Positions 24,122-32,313 of a DNA stretch of 64,000 nucleotides are shown here, piece after piece (the first letter of the stretch is position 1; every line of letters starts with the position of its first letter). This DNA is from DAOUJI01 sp965219565 (GTDB lineage: Bacteria > Chloroflexota > Dehalococcoidia > Lucifugimonadales > JAGWBF01), in the NCBI GenBank assembly GCA_965219565.1, contig OZ244780.1:992001-1056000 (forward strand). The letters run 5' to 3'. The translations under genes and the position numbers were made by a program. The notes below the pieces were generated by a model. It had not been told where the DNA came from. It saw only the letters and a list, made by a program, of their open reading frames with translations, and searched no databases.

Positions 24122-24154
24122 CCCCCATCCCAGCCTTCCCCCGCCGGGGGAAGG
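24122..24154. repeat. Dispersed palindromic repeat, copy 2
   Basis: CCCCCATCCCAGCCTTCCCCC-GCC-GGGGGAAGG, the inverse-orientation copy of 2922-2955. It lies directly after the MDR gene. Confidence 0.7.
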
Positions 24155-24163
24155 AGTAATACT

Positions 24164-24184
24164 CCCTCTCCCCACGGGAGAGGG
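24164..24184. repeat. Small palindrome CCCTCTCCC/GGGAGAGGG
   Basis: A perfect 9-bp stem with a CAC loop, followed by TTGGGGTGAGGG. This is of the REP-like kind seen in many genomes. It lies nine bases after the 24122-24154 repeat; together they fill the gap before the chlorite-dismutase-family gene. Confidence 0.65.
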
Positions 24185-24243
24185 TTGGGGTGAGGGCAAA
24201 CCCTACGTGGTACAATATGCCCGACTATCTACGGGAGGGCGCC

Positions 24244-24939
24244 ATGGCCCAGGAATTCAAGGGCCGTTTCATCAAGTATTCCTTCTACAAGGCCGACCCC
24301 AGTTGGAAGCTGCTTCCCGACGACGAGCGTGACCGCGGGAAGCGAGAGTTCGCCGCCGTCGTGGACGAGTTCTCCTCCAGGATGGGCATCGCCAGCTACA
24401 GCCTGCTGGGCACCCGGGGCGACGTGGACTTCCTGCTCTGGAAGGTGAGCGAGTCCATGGACCTGCTGGACAGTCTGGCAGTCCAATTGAACCGTACCGG
24501 ACTGGGCAGGCGTCTACAAATGCCCCATTCCTACTTGGCCATGACCAAGCGTTCCCCATACATCGACAGCCACGCCCATGAAGGCCAGGATGGCTCAGGC
24601 GAGGGGTTCAGGGCCATAGGCAGGGACTACCTTTTCGTCTACCCCTTCGTCAAGACCCATGACTGGTACCAGCTTCCCAAAGACGAACGGCAGCGCATGA
24701 TGAACGAGCACTTCCAGGTGGGTCACAAGTATCCGTCGGTGAAGATAAGCACCTCTTATTCATTCGGGTTCGACGACCAGGAGTTTGTGCTCGGTTTCGA
24801 GACGGCCAACCCCGTGGACTTCCTGGACCTGGTGATGGAACTGCGGGAGTCCGAGGCCAGGCCCTATACGGAGAGGGACACCCCCATATTCACCTGCATC
24901 CACAAGCCCCTGAGGGAATGCCTTGACGGCCTGGGGTGA
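24244..24939 (+). CDS. Chlorite dismutase family haem protein
   Basis: A 231-residue protein of the Cld/HemQ superfamily. The haem-side residues fit: Tyr133 and Lys137 in FVYPFVK, Trp141, and the axial His161 in HFQVGHKYP; SFGFDDQEFVLGFE and the tail YTERDTPIFT are typical of the family. HemQ converts coproheme to haem b; chlorite-degrading enzymes usually carry a distal Arg, which I cannot place, so a HemQ-like or other role is more likely than chlorite dismutation. ATG 24244 has GGGAGG at good distance. Confidence 0.8.
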   Translation: MAQEFKGRFIKYSFYKADPSWKLLPDDERDRGKREFAAVVDEFSSRMGIASYSLLGTRGDVDFLLWKVSESMDLLDSLAVQLNRTGLGRRLQMPHSYLAMTKRSPYIDSHAHEGQDGSGEGFRAIGRDYLFVYPFVKTHDWYQLPKDERQRMMNEHFQVGHKYPSVKISTSYSFGFDDQEFVLGFETANPVDFLDLVMELRESEARPYTERDTPIFTCIHKPLRECLDGLG

Positions 24940-25078
24940 ACGGCGGCCCGCCCCTGGAGAAAGCTGAATATGACGCCGTCAGCCCAGGCAAAAAGCGTGG
25001 CAGCCCAGGGTGAGCATCCCAATATTGTTGCCGTATAATCAATAGTGTAAGCTAGCTCAAATCCCAGGGGAGGAATGA

Positions 25079-26260
25079 ATGGCTCTGAAAGTATATCCGG
25101 CCAGCCAGGAAGAGACACTGGAAGCGCTGCTGGCGGTCGTCGAAGAGGTGCGTCCCGTCCTTGAGGCCCATGCCGAGGAAGGGGAAGCCATCGCCACTCT
25201 CCCTAAGGCTTCGGTGGAGGCCCTGTACGACGCTGGACTGTTTGCCATAAAGCTGCCCAGGGTGTTGGGTGGAGCGGAAGCCGACCCCGTGGTCCAAATG
25301 GAGATAATTGAGGCCATCACCCGGATAGAGCCGTCAGCGGGCTGGTGTGTAATGATTGGCAGCTCCAGCGCGGGGCAGCCGGGAGCATATCTTAACGACG
25401 AAGCCTTGGAGATAGTTTTCCCCGGAGGGCGTCCTCCGCGCGTGGCCTCATCCCTGGCTCAGGGAGGCTCCGCCGAGCCTGTGGACGGCGGCTATAGGGT
25501 TACCGGGAAATGGTCCTTTGCCAGTGGTATCCGTCACTCCAACTGGGTGCGTGGCGGCGCCCTGGTGCCGGGAGTCGAAAGCGAGTCCGAACGCCACATA
25601 GTCTGCATGATGCCCACGGAGCAGGTAAAGGTGCACGACAACTGGGACGTGATGGGTCTAAGAGGCACGGGAAGCTGCGACTTCTCAGTGAAAGACCTAT
25701 TCGTCCCTGAGGATTTCACCTGGGACGTGTGGAAACCCACGATATACCGGGGCGGTGCCCTCTACCGGCTTGGCCGCCCTGGATTCGTGATTAACGAGCA
25801 CTCCGCCTTTGCCATAGGGTGTGCGCGCAAGGCGATGGACATTGTCATGGACAAGGCGGCGATACGGCAGCGGGGCTACTATAGCCGGCCTCCTCTTTCC
25901 GAGCGGGGCGCCTTCCAGAGGGACCTGGGAGAGTGTGACCTGAAGCTTCGGGCCGCCAAGGCCCTGGCGAAAGAGGTCATGGACGAGGGCTGGCAAGTCG
26001 CCTGCCAGGGTGAGACGCCCGGGCCCGAGCTCCAGTCCGCCATGCGGGCAACGTCCAGCTACGTCACCCAGGTGTCCGTAGAGGTGACGGAGATGCTGTT
26101 CAGGTACTCTGGCGGCGAGGCCATCTTCAACTCCAGCCAGCTTCAGAGATGCCTGCGGGACGTATACGCCGGAGGCCAGCACCTCATGGTCAGTGAAAGG
26201 GCCATGGAGAACCACGGGCGGTTCCTGCTGGGCCATCCCGACGCCAATCCCATGGGGTAG
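25079..26260 (+). CDS. Acyl-CoA-dehydrogenase-fold flavin monooxygenase (HsaA/DszC-like)
   Basis: A 393-residue protein with the fold of acyl-CoA dehydrogenases but features of flavin-dependent monooxygenases: AGLFAIKLPRVLGGAEADP, SAGWCVMIGSSS, YRVTGKWSFASGIRHSNWV, MGLRGTGSCDFSV and a long C-terminal helical domain ending in RCLRDVYAGGQHLMVSE. These are more like HsaA/DszC than a true dehydrogenase, where a catalytic Glu is expected. A GGGGAGGAATGA site precedes ATG. Likely needs a flavin reductase partner, not seen nearby. Confidence 0.85.
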   Translation: MALKVYPASQEETLEALLAVVEEVRPVLEAHAEEGEAIATLPKASVEALYDAGLFAIKLPRVLGGAEADPVVQMEIIEAITRIEPSAGWCVMIGSSSAGQPGAYLNDEALEIVFPGGRPPRVASSLAQGGSAEPVDGGYRVTGKWSFASGIRHSNWVRGGALVPGVESESERHIVCMMPTEQVKVHDNWDVMGLRGTGSCDFSVKDLFVPEDFTWDVWKPTIYRGGALYRLGRPGFVINEHSAFAIGCARKAMDIVMDKAAIRQRGYYSRPPLSERGAFQRDLGECDLKLRAAKALAKEVMDEGWQVACQGETPGPELQSAMRATSSYVTQVSVEVTEMLFRYSGGEAIFNSSQLQRCLRDVYAGGQHLMVSERAMENHGRFLLGHPDANPMG

Positions 26261-26362
26261 ACCGGGGGGCCGATGTCCGTCCCCGTTCATTACAGCGAGA
26301 GACTCCGGGATGGTTGCCGGAGGATTTCTGTCGTGGCGCGGTCAATTCAGATTGCTCAAGGC

Positions 26363-26391
26363 TTGCTGCCAGGGTTTTGGACAGCGATAAT
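26363..26391 (+). promoter_or_regulatory. Probable promoter of the parA-like gene
   Basis: TTGCTG (26363-26368), a 17-base spacer and GATAAT (26386-26391), 80 bases before the parA-like start. The surrounding stretch is visibly AT-richer than the preceding gene. Confidence 0.5.
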
Positions 26392-26470
26392 TGTACTATT
26401 GTTCGTATGCCGAGTAGGTCTGCCGCTTGTTGCCGACATAAGTAACTTTTGCCTAGCCTGGGAGATGTAG

Positions 26471-27328
26471 ATGGCTCCAAAGGGTAACCCTGTCGCTATT
26501 TCGGTAATCAACCTGAAAGGCGGAGTCGGCAAAACTACGATTGCCGCCTTGCTTGGTAGGTATGCTGCCCAGAGTCTGAATCTTAAGGTTCTAGTTATTG
26601 ATTTAGATCCACAAGCCAACCTATCTCAGGCGTTGATGGGTGAAGTCAGCTATAGGCAGTTCTTGAACGACAAGTCGCCTTCGATTGTGGAGGTGTTTGC
26701 CGGATATCAACCACCGACAGTCGGGCAGACCGCAACGAGTGGGTTGGACAGACAGAACGTGGTACGGCATCCCAGACCGAATTTGAAAATCATCCCTTCA
26801 AGGTTCGACTTCTCCAACAACCTTGTCAATGCGGCGACACCGGACCCGCAACGGTTGGCACGGCTCATAGCCGAATATTTCCAAGATGAGGACCTTATCC
26901 TCATCGACTGTGCTCCTACTGAGTCAATATTCACCATAGCTGCCTACCATGCCTCTCGCTACATTCTTGTTCCAGTGAGGCCTGAATTCTTCGCAACCAT
27001 TGGGTTTCCGCTCTTAAATGATTCTCTTCAAGCCTTCCGAGCCAATAATCGGGGGCATCAGATTGATGTAATCGGTGTCGTGGTCAACGATGCAACCGAT
27101 GGTGGAGGAAACGATGGAGGGCCAGAGAAGAAGCGGTCGATTAATGAAATCAAGGAGGAATCGGATAAGAATAGATGGCATGTATTTAACAACCACTTAG
27201 GTTATTCTAGAGGTTTTCCCAAGATGATGCGGGGTGATTATATGTACCTTGGCAATGCTCCGTACGAATTTGCGCGATTCGCGAAAGAACTATTCAGCAG
27301 ACCGGAACTGAGCGGACTTCAGTCTTGA
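26471..27328 (+). CDS. ParA/MinD-family ATPase
   Basis: A 285-residue deviant-Walker ATPase. The P-loop is INLKGGVGKTTIAALLG, switch I VIDLDPQANLSQAL and Walker B DLILIDCAPTESIFT, all of the ParA type. There is an unusual middle section (DATDGGGNDGGPEKKRSINE) and the C-terminus ends in FAKELFSRPELSG. No ParB gene or parS-like site is seen; the next gene is an unknown 177-residue protein. GC content here is lower than in the flanking genes, which suggests acquired DNA. Roles in DNA segregation, or in a defence or conjugative module, cannot be told apart. Confidence 0.88.
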   Translation: MAPKGNPVAISVINLKGGVGKTTIAALLGRYAAQSLNLKVLVIDLDPQANLSQALMGEVSYRQFLNDKSPSIVEVFAGYQPPTVGQTATSGLDRQNVVRHPRPNLKIIPSRFDFSNNLVNAATPDPQRLARLIAEYFQDEDLILIDCAPTESIFTIAAYHASRYILVPVRPEFFATIGFPLLNDSLQAFRANNRGHQIDVIGVVVNDATDGGGNDGGPEKKRSINEIKEESDKNRWHVFNNHLGYSRGFPKMMRGDYMYLGNAPYEFARFAKELFSRPELSGLQS

Positions 27329-27353
27329 GCTAGTGGCAAGGGGGTGACAACTG

Positions 27354-27887
27354 ATGACTCAGGCTAACCTAAAAGACACATTGCGCTCAATGGTCACAGA
27401 GTACGGAATTGAGTGCGTTCAGGAGTCTCTGCGGGAGATCGAGTTAGCGGAATCTCACATTGTGAGCTCTAGTCAGAACACCAGGACCCGAAGTCGTCGC
27501 CATGTCACGGAAGCCGGTAAAAGGAGTCCTAGAATCACGGCTTTACAATACGTCGAGAAGATGGCATTGCCAGCAGAGAAAATGCCATCTGTGGTAGAGC
27601 TTGCCGGAAGATTCGAGGAAAAGTCGTTTCTCCCCAGTTTCAGCGACATCTCCAATTTCTGTCAAATCTATGGAATCGACGAGCCTGCGTCCAAGTCGCG
27701 TTCCAGTGCTCTACCGAGGCTGTTCAAGTTCATAGCCTCAATGGAAGCTGACGACATTGACAGGATTCTTAATGAAGGCCAGTTCTCTGGTCCATCAAGG
27801 CTAGGGCCTATAGCAGACGCAATCCGTCGCAACGGCAGGGCCGGGACCCCTGTTAGTTCTTACGGCACCACTGTCCAAGGCTCGTAG
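27354..27887 (+). CDS. Unknown protein paired with the ParA-like ATPase
   Basis: A 177-residue protein, not recognised. It is 25 bases after the ParA gene and has the same low GC. Residues 1-30 are a probable amphipathic helix, 45-60 are basic (SRRHVTEAGKRSPR), and 80-140 are predicted helical (VVELAGRFEEKSFLPSFSD, FCQIYGIDEPASKSRSSALP). The basic stretch could bind DNA. The C-terminal SRLGPIADAIRRNGRA is another basic helix. It could be a ParB-like adaptor or the effector of a two-gene module. GAGGGGGTGACAACTG precedes ATG. Confidence 0.7.
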   Translation: MTQANLKDTLRSMVTEYGIECVQESLREIELAESHIVSSSQNTRTRSRRHVTEAGKRSPRITALQYVEKMALPAEKMPSVVELAGRFEEKSFLPSFSDISNFCQIYGIDEPASKSRSSALPRLFKFIASMEADDIDRILNEGQFSGPSRLGPIADAIRRNGRAGTPVSSYGTTVQGS

Positions 27888-27929
27888 TCTAATTTCCTCT
27901 CCCAAGACCGTCGACCGGCTGGGGTCCGC

Positions 27930-30206
27930 TTAGCCGCCACGCAGCAGGTTCAGTGCCGCGCCGGCCTTGAACCATTCGATTTGGGTGGGGTTCATCGTCT
28001 GGTGCAGGTTAAGGTCCTCAGTCGTGCCGTCGGCGTGATGCAGTGTGGCCTTGACCGGCTTGCCGGGGGCCAGGTCCGTCAGTCCCGTCAGGCTGATGCG
28101 GTCGGCTTCCTGCACCTTGTCGTAGTCGGCGGCGTCCTCGAAGGTGAGAGGCAGCAGCCCTTGCTTCTTCAGGTTGGTCTCATGGATGCGGGCGAAGGAG
28201 CGGGTGATGATGGCTGCGGCTCCCAGCAGCCTGGGAGACATCGCAGCGTGTTCGCGGCTGCTTCCCTCGCCGTAGTTGTAGTCTCCAACCGCCACCCAGC
28301 GCTTGCTCTGGGCCTTGTAGTGGCGGGCAATCTGGGGTATGGGCTGGCCTGTTTCTCCCGTAAGCTGGTTCAGGCCCTCTCCCGACTTGTCAGTGTAGGA
28401 GTTGGTGGCCCCCAGGAACATGTTGTCGCTCAGGTTGTCCAGGTGTCCGCGGAACCTGAGCCACGGCCCGGCTGGGGAGATATGGTCGGTGGTGCATTTC
28501 CCCTTGGCCTTCAGCAGGATGGGCAGTTCCAGGAAGTCCTCCCCGTCCCAGGGTGCGAAGGGTTCCAGCGCCTGCAGACGGTCGCTGGCCGGGTCTACGC
28601 TCACCTCCACCGAGTCCCCGTCGTCCTCGGGTTCTACGTACACGTCCGTCGCACGAACGAAGCCGCCAGCAGGAATCTCAGGAGCGGCCTTGGGGGGTTC
28701 CAGCTTGAAGGTCTCGCCCGAGGGAGCGGTTACTTCATCGGTAAGGGGATTGAACGAGAGGCGGCCAGCCAGGGAGTAGGCGATGACTATCTCGGGGCTC
28801 GTGATGAAGGCGGCGGTATCGGCCCTGCCGTCGTTTCGGCGGGGGAAGTTGCGGTTGAAAGACGTGACGATGGTGTTGGGCTGGCCGTCGGCCACATCGT
28901 CCCGCTTCCACTGGCCGATGCAGGGCCCGCAGGCGTTGGCCAGGACCGTGGCGCCGATGTCTCCCAGTGACTGCATTTGGCCGTCCCGCTCGATGGTGGC
29001 CCGGATCTGCTCGGAGCCCGGAGTCACCAGCAGGGGAATGTTCACGGAAAATCCCCTCGCCTTGGCCTGCTCGGCCACGTCGGCGGCCCGAGACATGTCC
29101 TCGTACGACGAGTTGGTGCAGCTTCCGATAAGGCAGTCGGATATGTGGTCCACGTAGCCTTTTTCCTGCACCTCTTTGGCCATTTGGGATATAGGCCGCG
29201 CCAGGTCCGGGGTGTGGGGGCCCACCACCTGGGGTTCCAGGCTGGACAGGTCTATTTCCACCACCCTTTGATAATAGCTCTCCGGGTTCTGCACCGCTTC
29301 ATCGTCGGCTGCCAGCAGGCTGCGGTTGGCTTCCGCCAGGTCGGCCAAAGCTCCCCGTTGGGTGGCCCTGAGATAGGTGGCCATGCGGCTGTCAAAGGGG
29401 AACACGGAGCAGGTGGCGCCCAACTCAGCCCCCATGTTGGTGATGGTCGCCTTGCCGGTGCAGCTTATGGACTCGGCTCCTGGGCCGAAGTATTCGATGA
29501 TGGCGTTGGTGCCCCCGGAGACCGTGAGGACTCCGGCCAGGTACAGGATGATGTCTTTGGGCGCCGTCCATCCGCTCAACTCCCCGGTCAGGCGCACTCC
29601 GACGGAGGTGGGGTACTTCAGTTCCCAGGGAAGCCCAGCCATCACGTCGGCTCCGTCGGCTCCTCCCACTCCAATGGCGAGCATCCCCAGGCCGCCGGCG
29701 TTGGGGGTGTGGGAGTCGGTGCCTATCATTAACCCGCCCGGGAAGGCGTAGTTTTCGAGAACGACCTGGTGGATAATTCCCGCTCCGGGTTTCCAGAAAC
29801 CCATGCCGTATTTGCGGGCGGAGGACTCCAGGAAGTGGTAGACCTCGTTGTTCTCGTTGAGGGCGTCTTGCGTGTCGGCTCTTCCCTCGACCCGCGCCTG
29901 GATCAGGTGGTCGCAATGTATGGTCGTGGGCACGGCGACCCTGTTCCTCCCTGCCTGCATGAACTGGAGCACCGCCATCTGGCCGGTGACGTCCTGGTGA
30001 GCGACCCGGTCAGGCCGGAGCATAAGATAGCTGTCCCCTGCTGCCAATTCCTGGCTTTCGGGCTCGTCCAGATGGCCCAGGAGAATCTTCTCGGCCAGAT
30101 TGAGGGGCCTTCCCAGCTTCCGGCGAGCCACGGCCAGGTTGGCTTCAACCGTCTTATATGCCGCTTCGACGAATTCGGGAGTGGAGTCTATAACGTTGGT
30201 TGTCAT
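27930..30206 (-). CDS. acn: Aconitate hydratase
   Basis: A 758-residue aconitase. The [4Fe-4S] cysteines sit in LIGSCTNSSYEDM and NACGPCIGQW; substrate residues show in TDSHTPNAGGLGMLAIGVGGADG, SFNRNFPRRNDGR and the swivel domain GEGSSREHAAMSPRLLGAAAIITRSFARIHETNLKKQG. The length and lack of an AcnA-type 890-residue frame place it with the mitochondrial-type enzyme. It is part of the citric acid or glyoxylate cycle. An Lrp-type gene lies 64 bases upstream in the same direction and may regulate it. Confidence 0.95.
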   Translation of the reverse strand: MTTNVIDSTPEFVEAAYKTVEANLAVARRKLGRPLNLAEKILLGHLDEPESQELAAGDSYLMLRPDRVAHQDVTGQMAVLQFMQAGRNRVAVPTTIHCDHLIQARVEGRADTQDALNENNEVYHFLESSARKYGMGFWKPGAGIIHQVVLENYAFPGGLMIGTDSHTPNAGGLGMLAIGVGGADGADVMAGLPWELKYPTSVGVRLTGELSGWTAPKDIILYLAGVLTVSGGTNAIIEYFGPGAESISCTGKATITNMGAELGATCSVFPFDSRMATYLRATQRGALADLAEANRSLLAADDEAVQNPESYYQRVVEIDLSSLEPQVVGPHTPDLARPISQMAKEVQEKGYVDHISDCLIGSCTNSSYEDMSRAADVAEQAKARGFSVNIPLLVTPGSEQIRATIERDGQMQSLGDIGATVLANACGPCIGQWKRDDVADGQPNTIVTSFNRNFPRRNDGRADTAAFITSPEIVIAYSLAGRLSFNPLTDEVTAPSGETFKLEPPKAAPEIPAGGFVRATDVYVEPEDDGDSVEVSVDPASDRLQALEPFAPWDGEDFLELPILLKAKGKCTTDHISPAGPWLRFRGHLDNLSDNMFLGATNSYTDKSGEGLNQLTGETGQPIPQIARHYKAQSKRWVAVGDYNYGEGSSREHAAMSPRLLGAAAIITRSFARIHETNLKKQGLLPLTFEDAADYDKVQEADRISLTGLTDLAPGKPVKATLHHADGTTEDLNLHQTMNPTQIEWFKAGAALNLLRGG

Positions 30207-30270
30207 GCTTGGCCTCCGTCTATGGAATTCGATTTGGGAGTTGGCTTACTGCGCCCTGGTCCCATTCTCA

Positions 30271-30711
30271 CTACAGGACCAGTCCATAGGTGCGTTTCTT
30301 GATGGCCAGGTTGACGAAGGTTTCGGTCCGCGTGATTCCTGATATGACGCCTATCTTGCCCCGGATGAAGTTGCCCAGCTGCTCTGTGGACTCGACTCCG
30401 ACCCAGGCGAATATGTCCCACGCCCCCGTGGTAATGGCGACGTAGTGGGCCTCGTCCAATGCCGATATAGAGTCGGCCACCTCGTCGACCCGGCCTGGGG
30501 AAGTCTGCACTCCGATGAGGGCGGCAGTGGCGTAGCCCATCTCCTCCAGGTTCGGCACCGCTATGACTTTAACGACTTCGTCTTCCATAAGACGCCGCAG
30601 CCGTCGTCTAACCGTGCCCTCGCTGACGCCCACGTCCCGGGCAATCTTGGCGTTGGAGGCGCGTCCGTCAGCCTGAAGGAGGTTGATGATTCTGCCGTCC
30701 AGTTCATCCAT
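30271..30711 (-). CDS. Lrp/AsnC family regulator
   Basis: A 146-residue regulator: an N-terminal winged helix (LDGRIINLLQADGRASNAKIARDVGVSEGTVRRRLRRL) and a RAM/AsnC ligand-binding domain with VDEVADSISALDEAHYVAITTGAWDI. Start ATG 30711 has GGGAGCGA upstream; a longer frame to 30768 adds 19 unconserved residues. Placed directly before the aconitase gene, it may sense an amino acid and control that gene or its own; no operator is evident. Confidence 0.88.
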   Translation of the reverse strand: MDELDGRIINLLQADGRASNAKIARDVGVSEGTVRRRLRRLMEDEVVKVIAVPNLEEMGYATAALIGVQTSPGRVDEVADSISALDEAHYVAITTGAWDIFAWVGVESTEQLGNFIRGKIGVISGITRTETFVNLAIKKRTYGLVL

Positions 30712-30856
30712 AATCGTCGCTCCCGAATAGAGTATAGGGGTGACATGATAGAGTAGAGCAGTAATCAAGTCAATGGTTGCCTCTTTTCGGCGCTAACCGA
30801 GCGAAAACCATCGCTTTCATTCACGAATCAATTGTTCCTTGGCCTTGTTCATCGCC

Positions 30857-30885
30857 TTGCCGTCGGGCTGCGGTTCTTGTATATT
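30857..30885 (+). promoter_or_regulatory. Promoter of tRNA-Ser and perhaps miaB
   Basis: TTGCCG (30857-30862), a 17-base spacer and TATATT (30880-30885). The tRNA begins 15 bases later. Confidence 0.65.
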
Positions 30886-30899
30886 TGAGAGCTAAGAAT

Positions 30900-30991
30900 G
30901 GAGGGATCGCATAGTGGCCTAGTGCGGGCGCCTGCTAAGCGCTTAGCCTGAGAAATCGGGCTCATGGGTTCGAATCCCATTCCCTCCGCCA
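30900..30991 (+). tRNA. tRNA-Ser (GCT)
   Basis: Acceptor GGAGGGA pairs with TCCCTCC (30981-30987); anticodon loop CTGCTAA in stem GGCGC/GCGCT gives GCT, reading AGC/AGU. A long variable arm (TAGCCTGAGAAATCGGGCT) marks a class II tRNA. T-arm is ATGGG-TTCGAAT-CCCAT. CCA is encoded (30989-30991). It lies 28 bases before miaB. Confidence 0.95.
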
Positions 30992-31018
30992 TTATATGAT
31001 TCCTTAGTTCATCGCATT

Positions 31019-32293
31019 ATGAACAGCTATTATATTTGGACTATCGGCTGCCAGATGAACGTGGCGGATTCGGAGCGCCTCAGCAGCGGTCTGGAACAGC
31101 TGGGGCTGACCGAAACCGACAAGCCCGGCGACGCTGACGTGTTGGTGCTCAACTCCTGCGTGGTGCGGCAGAGCGCCGAGGACAAGGTCATCAGCCATTT
31201 GGGGTTCGTCAAACAGGCGAAAGTGAAACACCCCGATAGTGTCCTGGCCCTCATGGGGTGCATGGTGGGAGCCGACTCCTCTCCGCTTCAGAAGCGTTTC
31301 CCCTACGTGGACGCCTTCCTGAAACCTCAGGAATACGGCCCATTGTTTGACATCGTGGGCCAACGCATGGGGTTGGACTGGGAAGGCTGCGTTGGGACTC
31401 TGACGCCTCCCCGACCGTCGGTCGGCGCTCATGTGCCCATCATCCACGGGTGCGACCTGATGTGCACATTCTGCATCATCCCCTACCGCAGGGGCAGGCA
31501 GACCAGCCGTACCGTGGATGATGTTGTTCACGAGGTCGAGCTTCTGGCGAGCCGAGGCGTAAAAGAGGTCACTCTTCTCGGCCAGACCGTCGACGCCTAC
31601 GGACACGACCTAGACGAGGATGTGGACCTGGCCGACCTGCTCCGGGCCGTCGACGACGTCGATGGGCTGCAGCGCATCCGTTTCCTCACATCCCACCCCA
31701 TGTTCATGAGCGACCGGATTCTCGACGCGGTTGCCGGTTTGGACAAAGTCTGCGAACACATCAACCTTCCCGTGCAAGCGGCTGATGACGAGGTGTTGGC
31801 CAACATGCGCCGACGCTACACCCTGGACGAATACAGACGACTGGTCGACCGTATTCGCCAGAGGGTCCCGCACGTCGCGCTGTCCACCGATGTGATAGTC
31901 GGGTTTCCGGGAGAGACCAGGGAGCAGTACGAAAGGACCCTCGACTTGCTTGAGGAGGTGGAGTTCGAGAAGGTGCACTCCGCCGCCTACTCTCCCAGGC
32001 CGGGAACGATAGCCTGGCGCAAGATGTCCGACGACGTGCCCGCCGAGGAAAAGCAGTTCCGCCTCAAAAACCTGACGGAGTTGCAGGAAGGCATCGCTGC
32101 ACGCCGAAACTCCCGGCTCCAGGGAAAAACCGTCGAGGTCCTTGCAGAGACCCGGAAGAAGGGAAAGTTGCAGGGGAGGACGCGAAGCGATAAGCTGGTG
32201 TTTTGGGAAGGGGACGACTCGCAGATTGGCGAGTTGGTCAACGTCGAAGTGGCCAAGACCAGCCCTTGGGCCCTCCAGGGGAACGCGGTTTAA
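31019..32293 (+). CDS. miaB: MiaB-type radical SAM tRNA methylthiotransferase
   Basis: A 424-residue methylthiotransferase that would add the 2-methylthio group to i6A37 in tRNA. The N-terminal UPF0004 domain has TIGCQMN, LNSCVVR and MGCMVG, the three Cys of the auxiliary cluster; the radical SAM triad is in HGCDLMCTFCIIPYRRG; a TRAM domain closes it (near residues 360-420). MiaB, RimO and MtaB are similar; SFL-type length and the lack of an ATP-grasp fusion favour MiaB. A tRNA-Ser gene lies just upstream. nadA starts 20 bases after its stop. Confidence 0.9.
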   Translation: MNSYYIWTIGCQMNVADSERLSSGLEQLGLTETDKPGDADVLVLNSCVVRQSAEDKVISHLGFVKQAKVKHPDSVLALMGCMVGADSSPLQKRFPYVDAFLKPQEYGPLFDIVGQRMGLDWEGCVGTLTPPRPSVGAHVPIIHGCDLMCTFCIIPYRRGRQTSRTVDDVVHEVELLASRGVKEVTLLGQTVDAYGHDLDEDVDLADLLRAVDDVDGLQRIRFLTSHPMFMSDRILDAVAGLDKVCEHINLPVQAADDEVLANMRRRYTLDEYRRLVDRIRQRVPHVALSTDVIVGFPGETREQYERTLDLLEEVEFEKVHSAAYSPRPGTIAWRKMSDDVPAEEKQFRLKNLTELQEGIAARRNSRLQGKTVEVLAETRKKGKLQGRTRSDKLVFWEGDDSQIGELVNVEVAKTSPWALQGNAV

Positions 32294-32313
32294 CGCCGAA
32301 AGCAGGTGAACGC

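Noticed and set aside
22983..24215. 410-residue minus-strand frame opposite the MDR gene
   Set aside because: Antisense to a gene with clear motifs; composition is typical of a shadow frame.
24244..24939. A true chlorite dismutase
   Set aside because: Only the superfamily is clear; the distal Arg of chlorite-degrading enzymes could not be placed and no perchlorate-reduction genes are near.
26471..27887. The ParA pair as part of a plasmid partition cassette with parS sites
   Set aside because: No ParB gene and no repeated palindromic parS-like sites were seen nearby.
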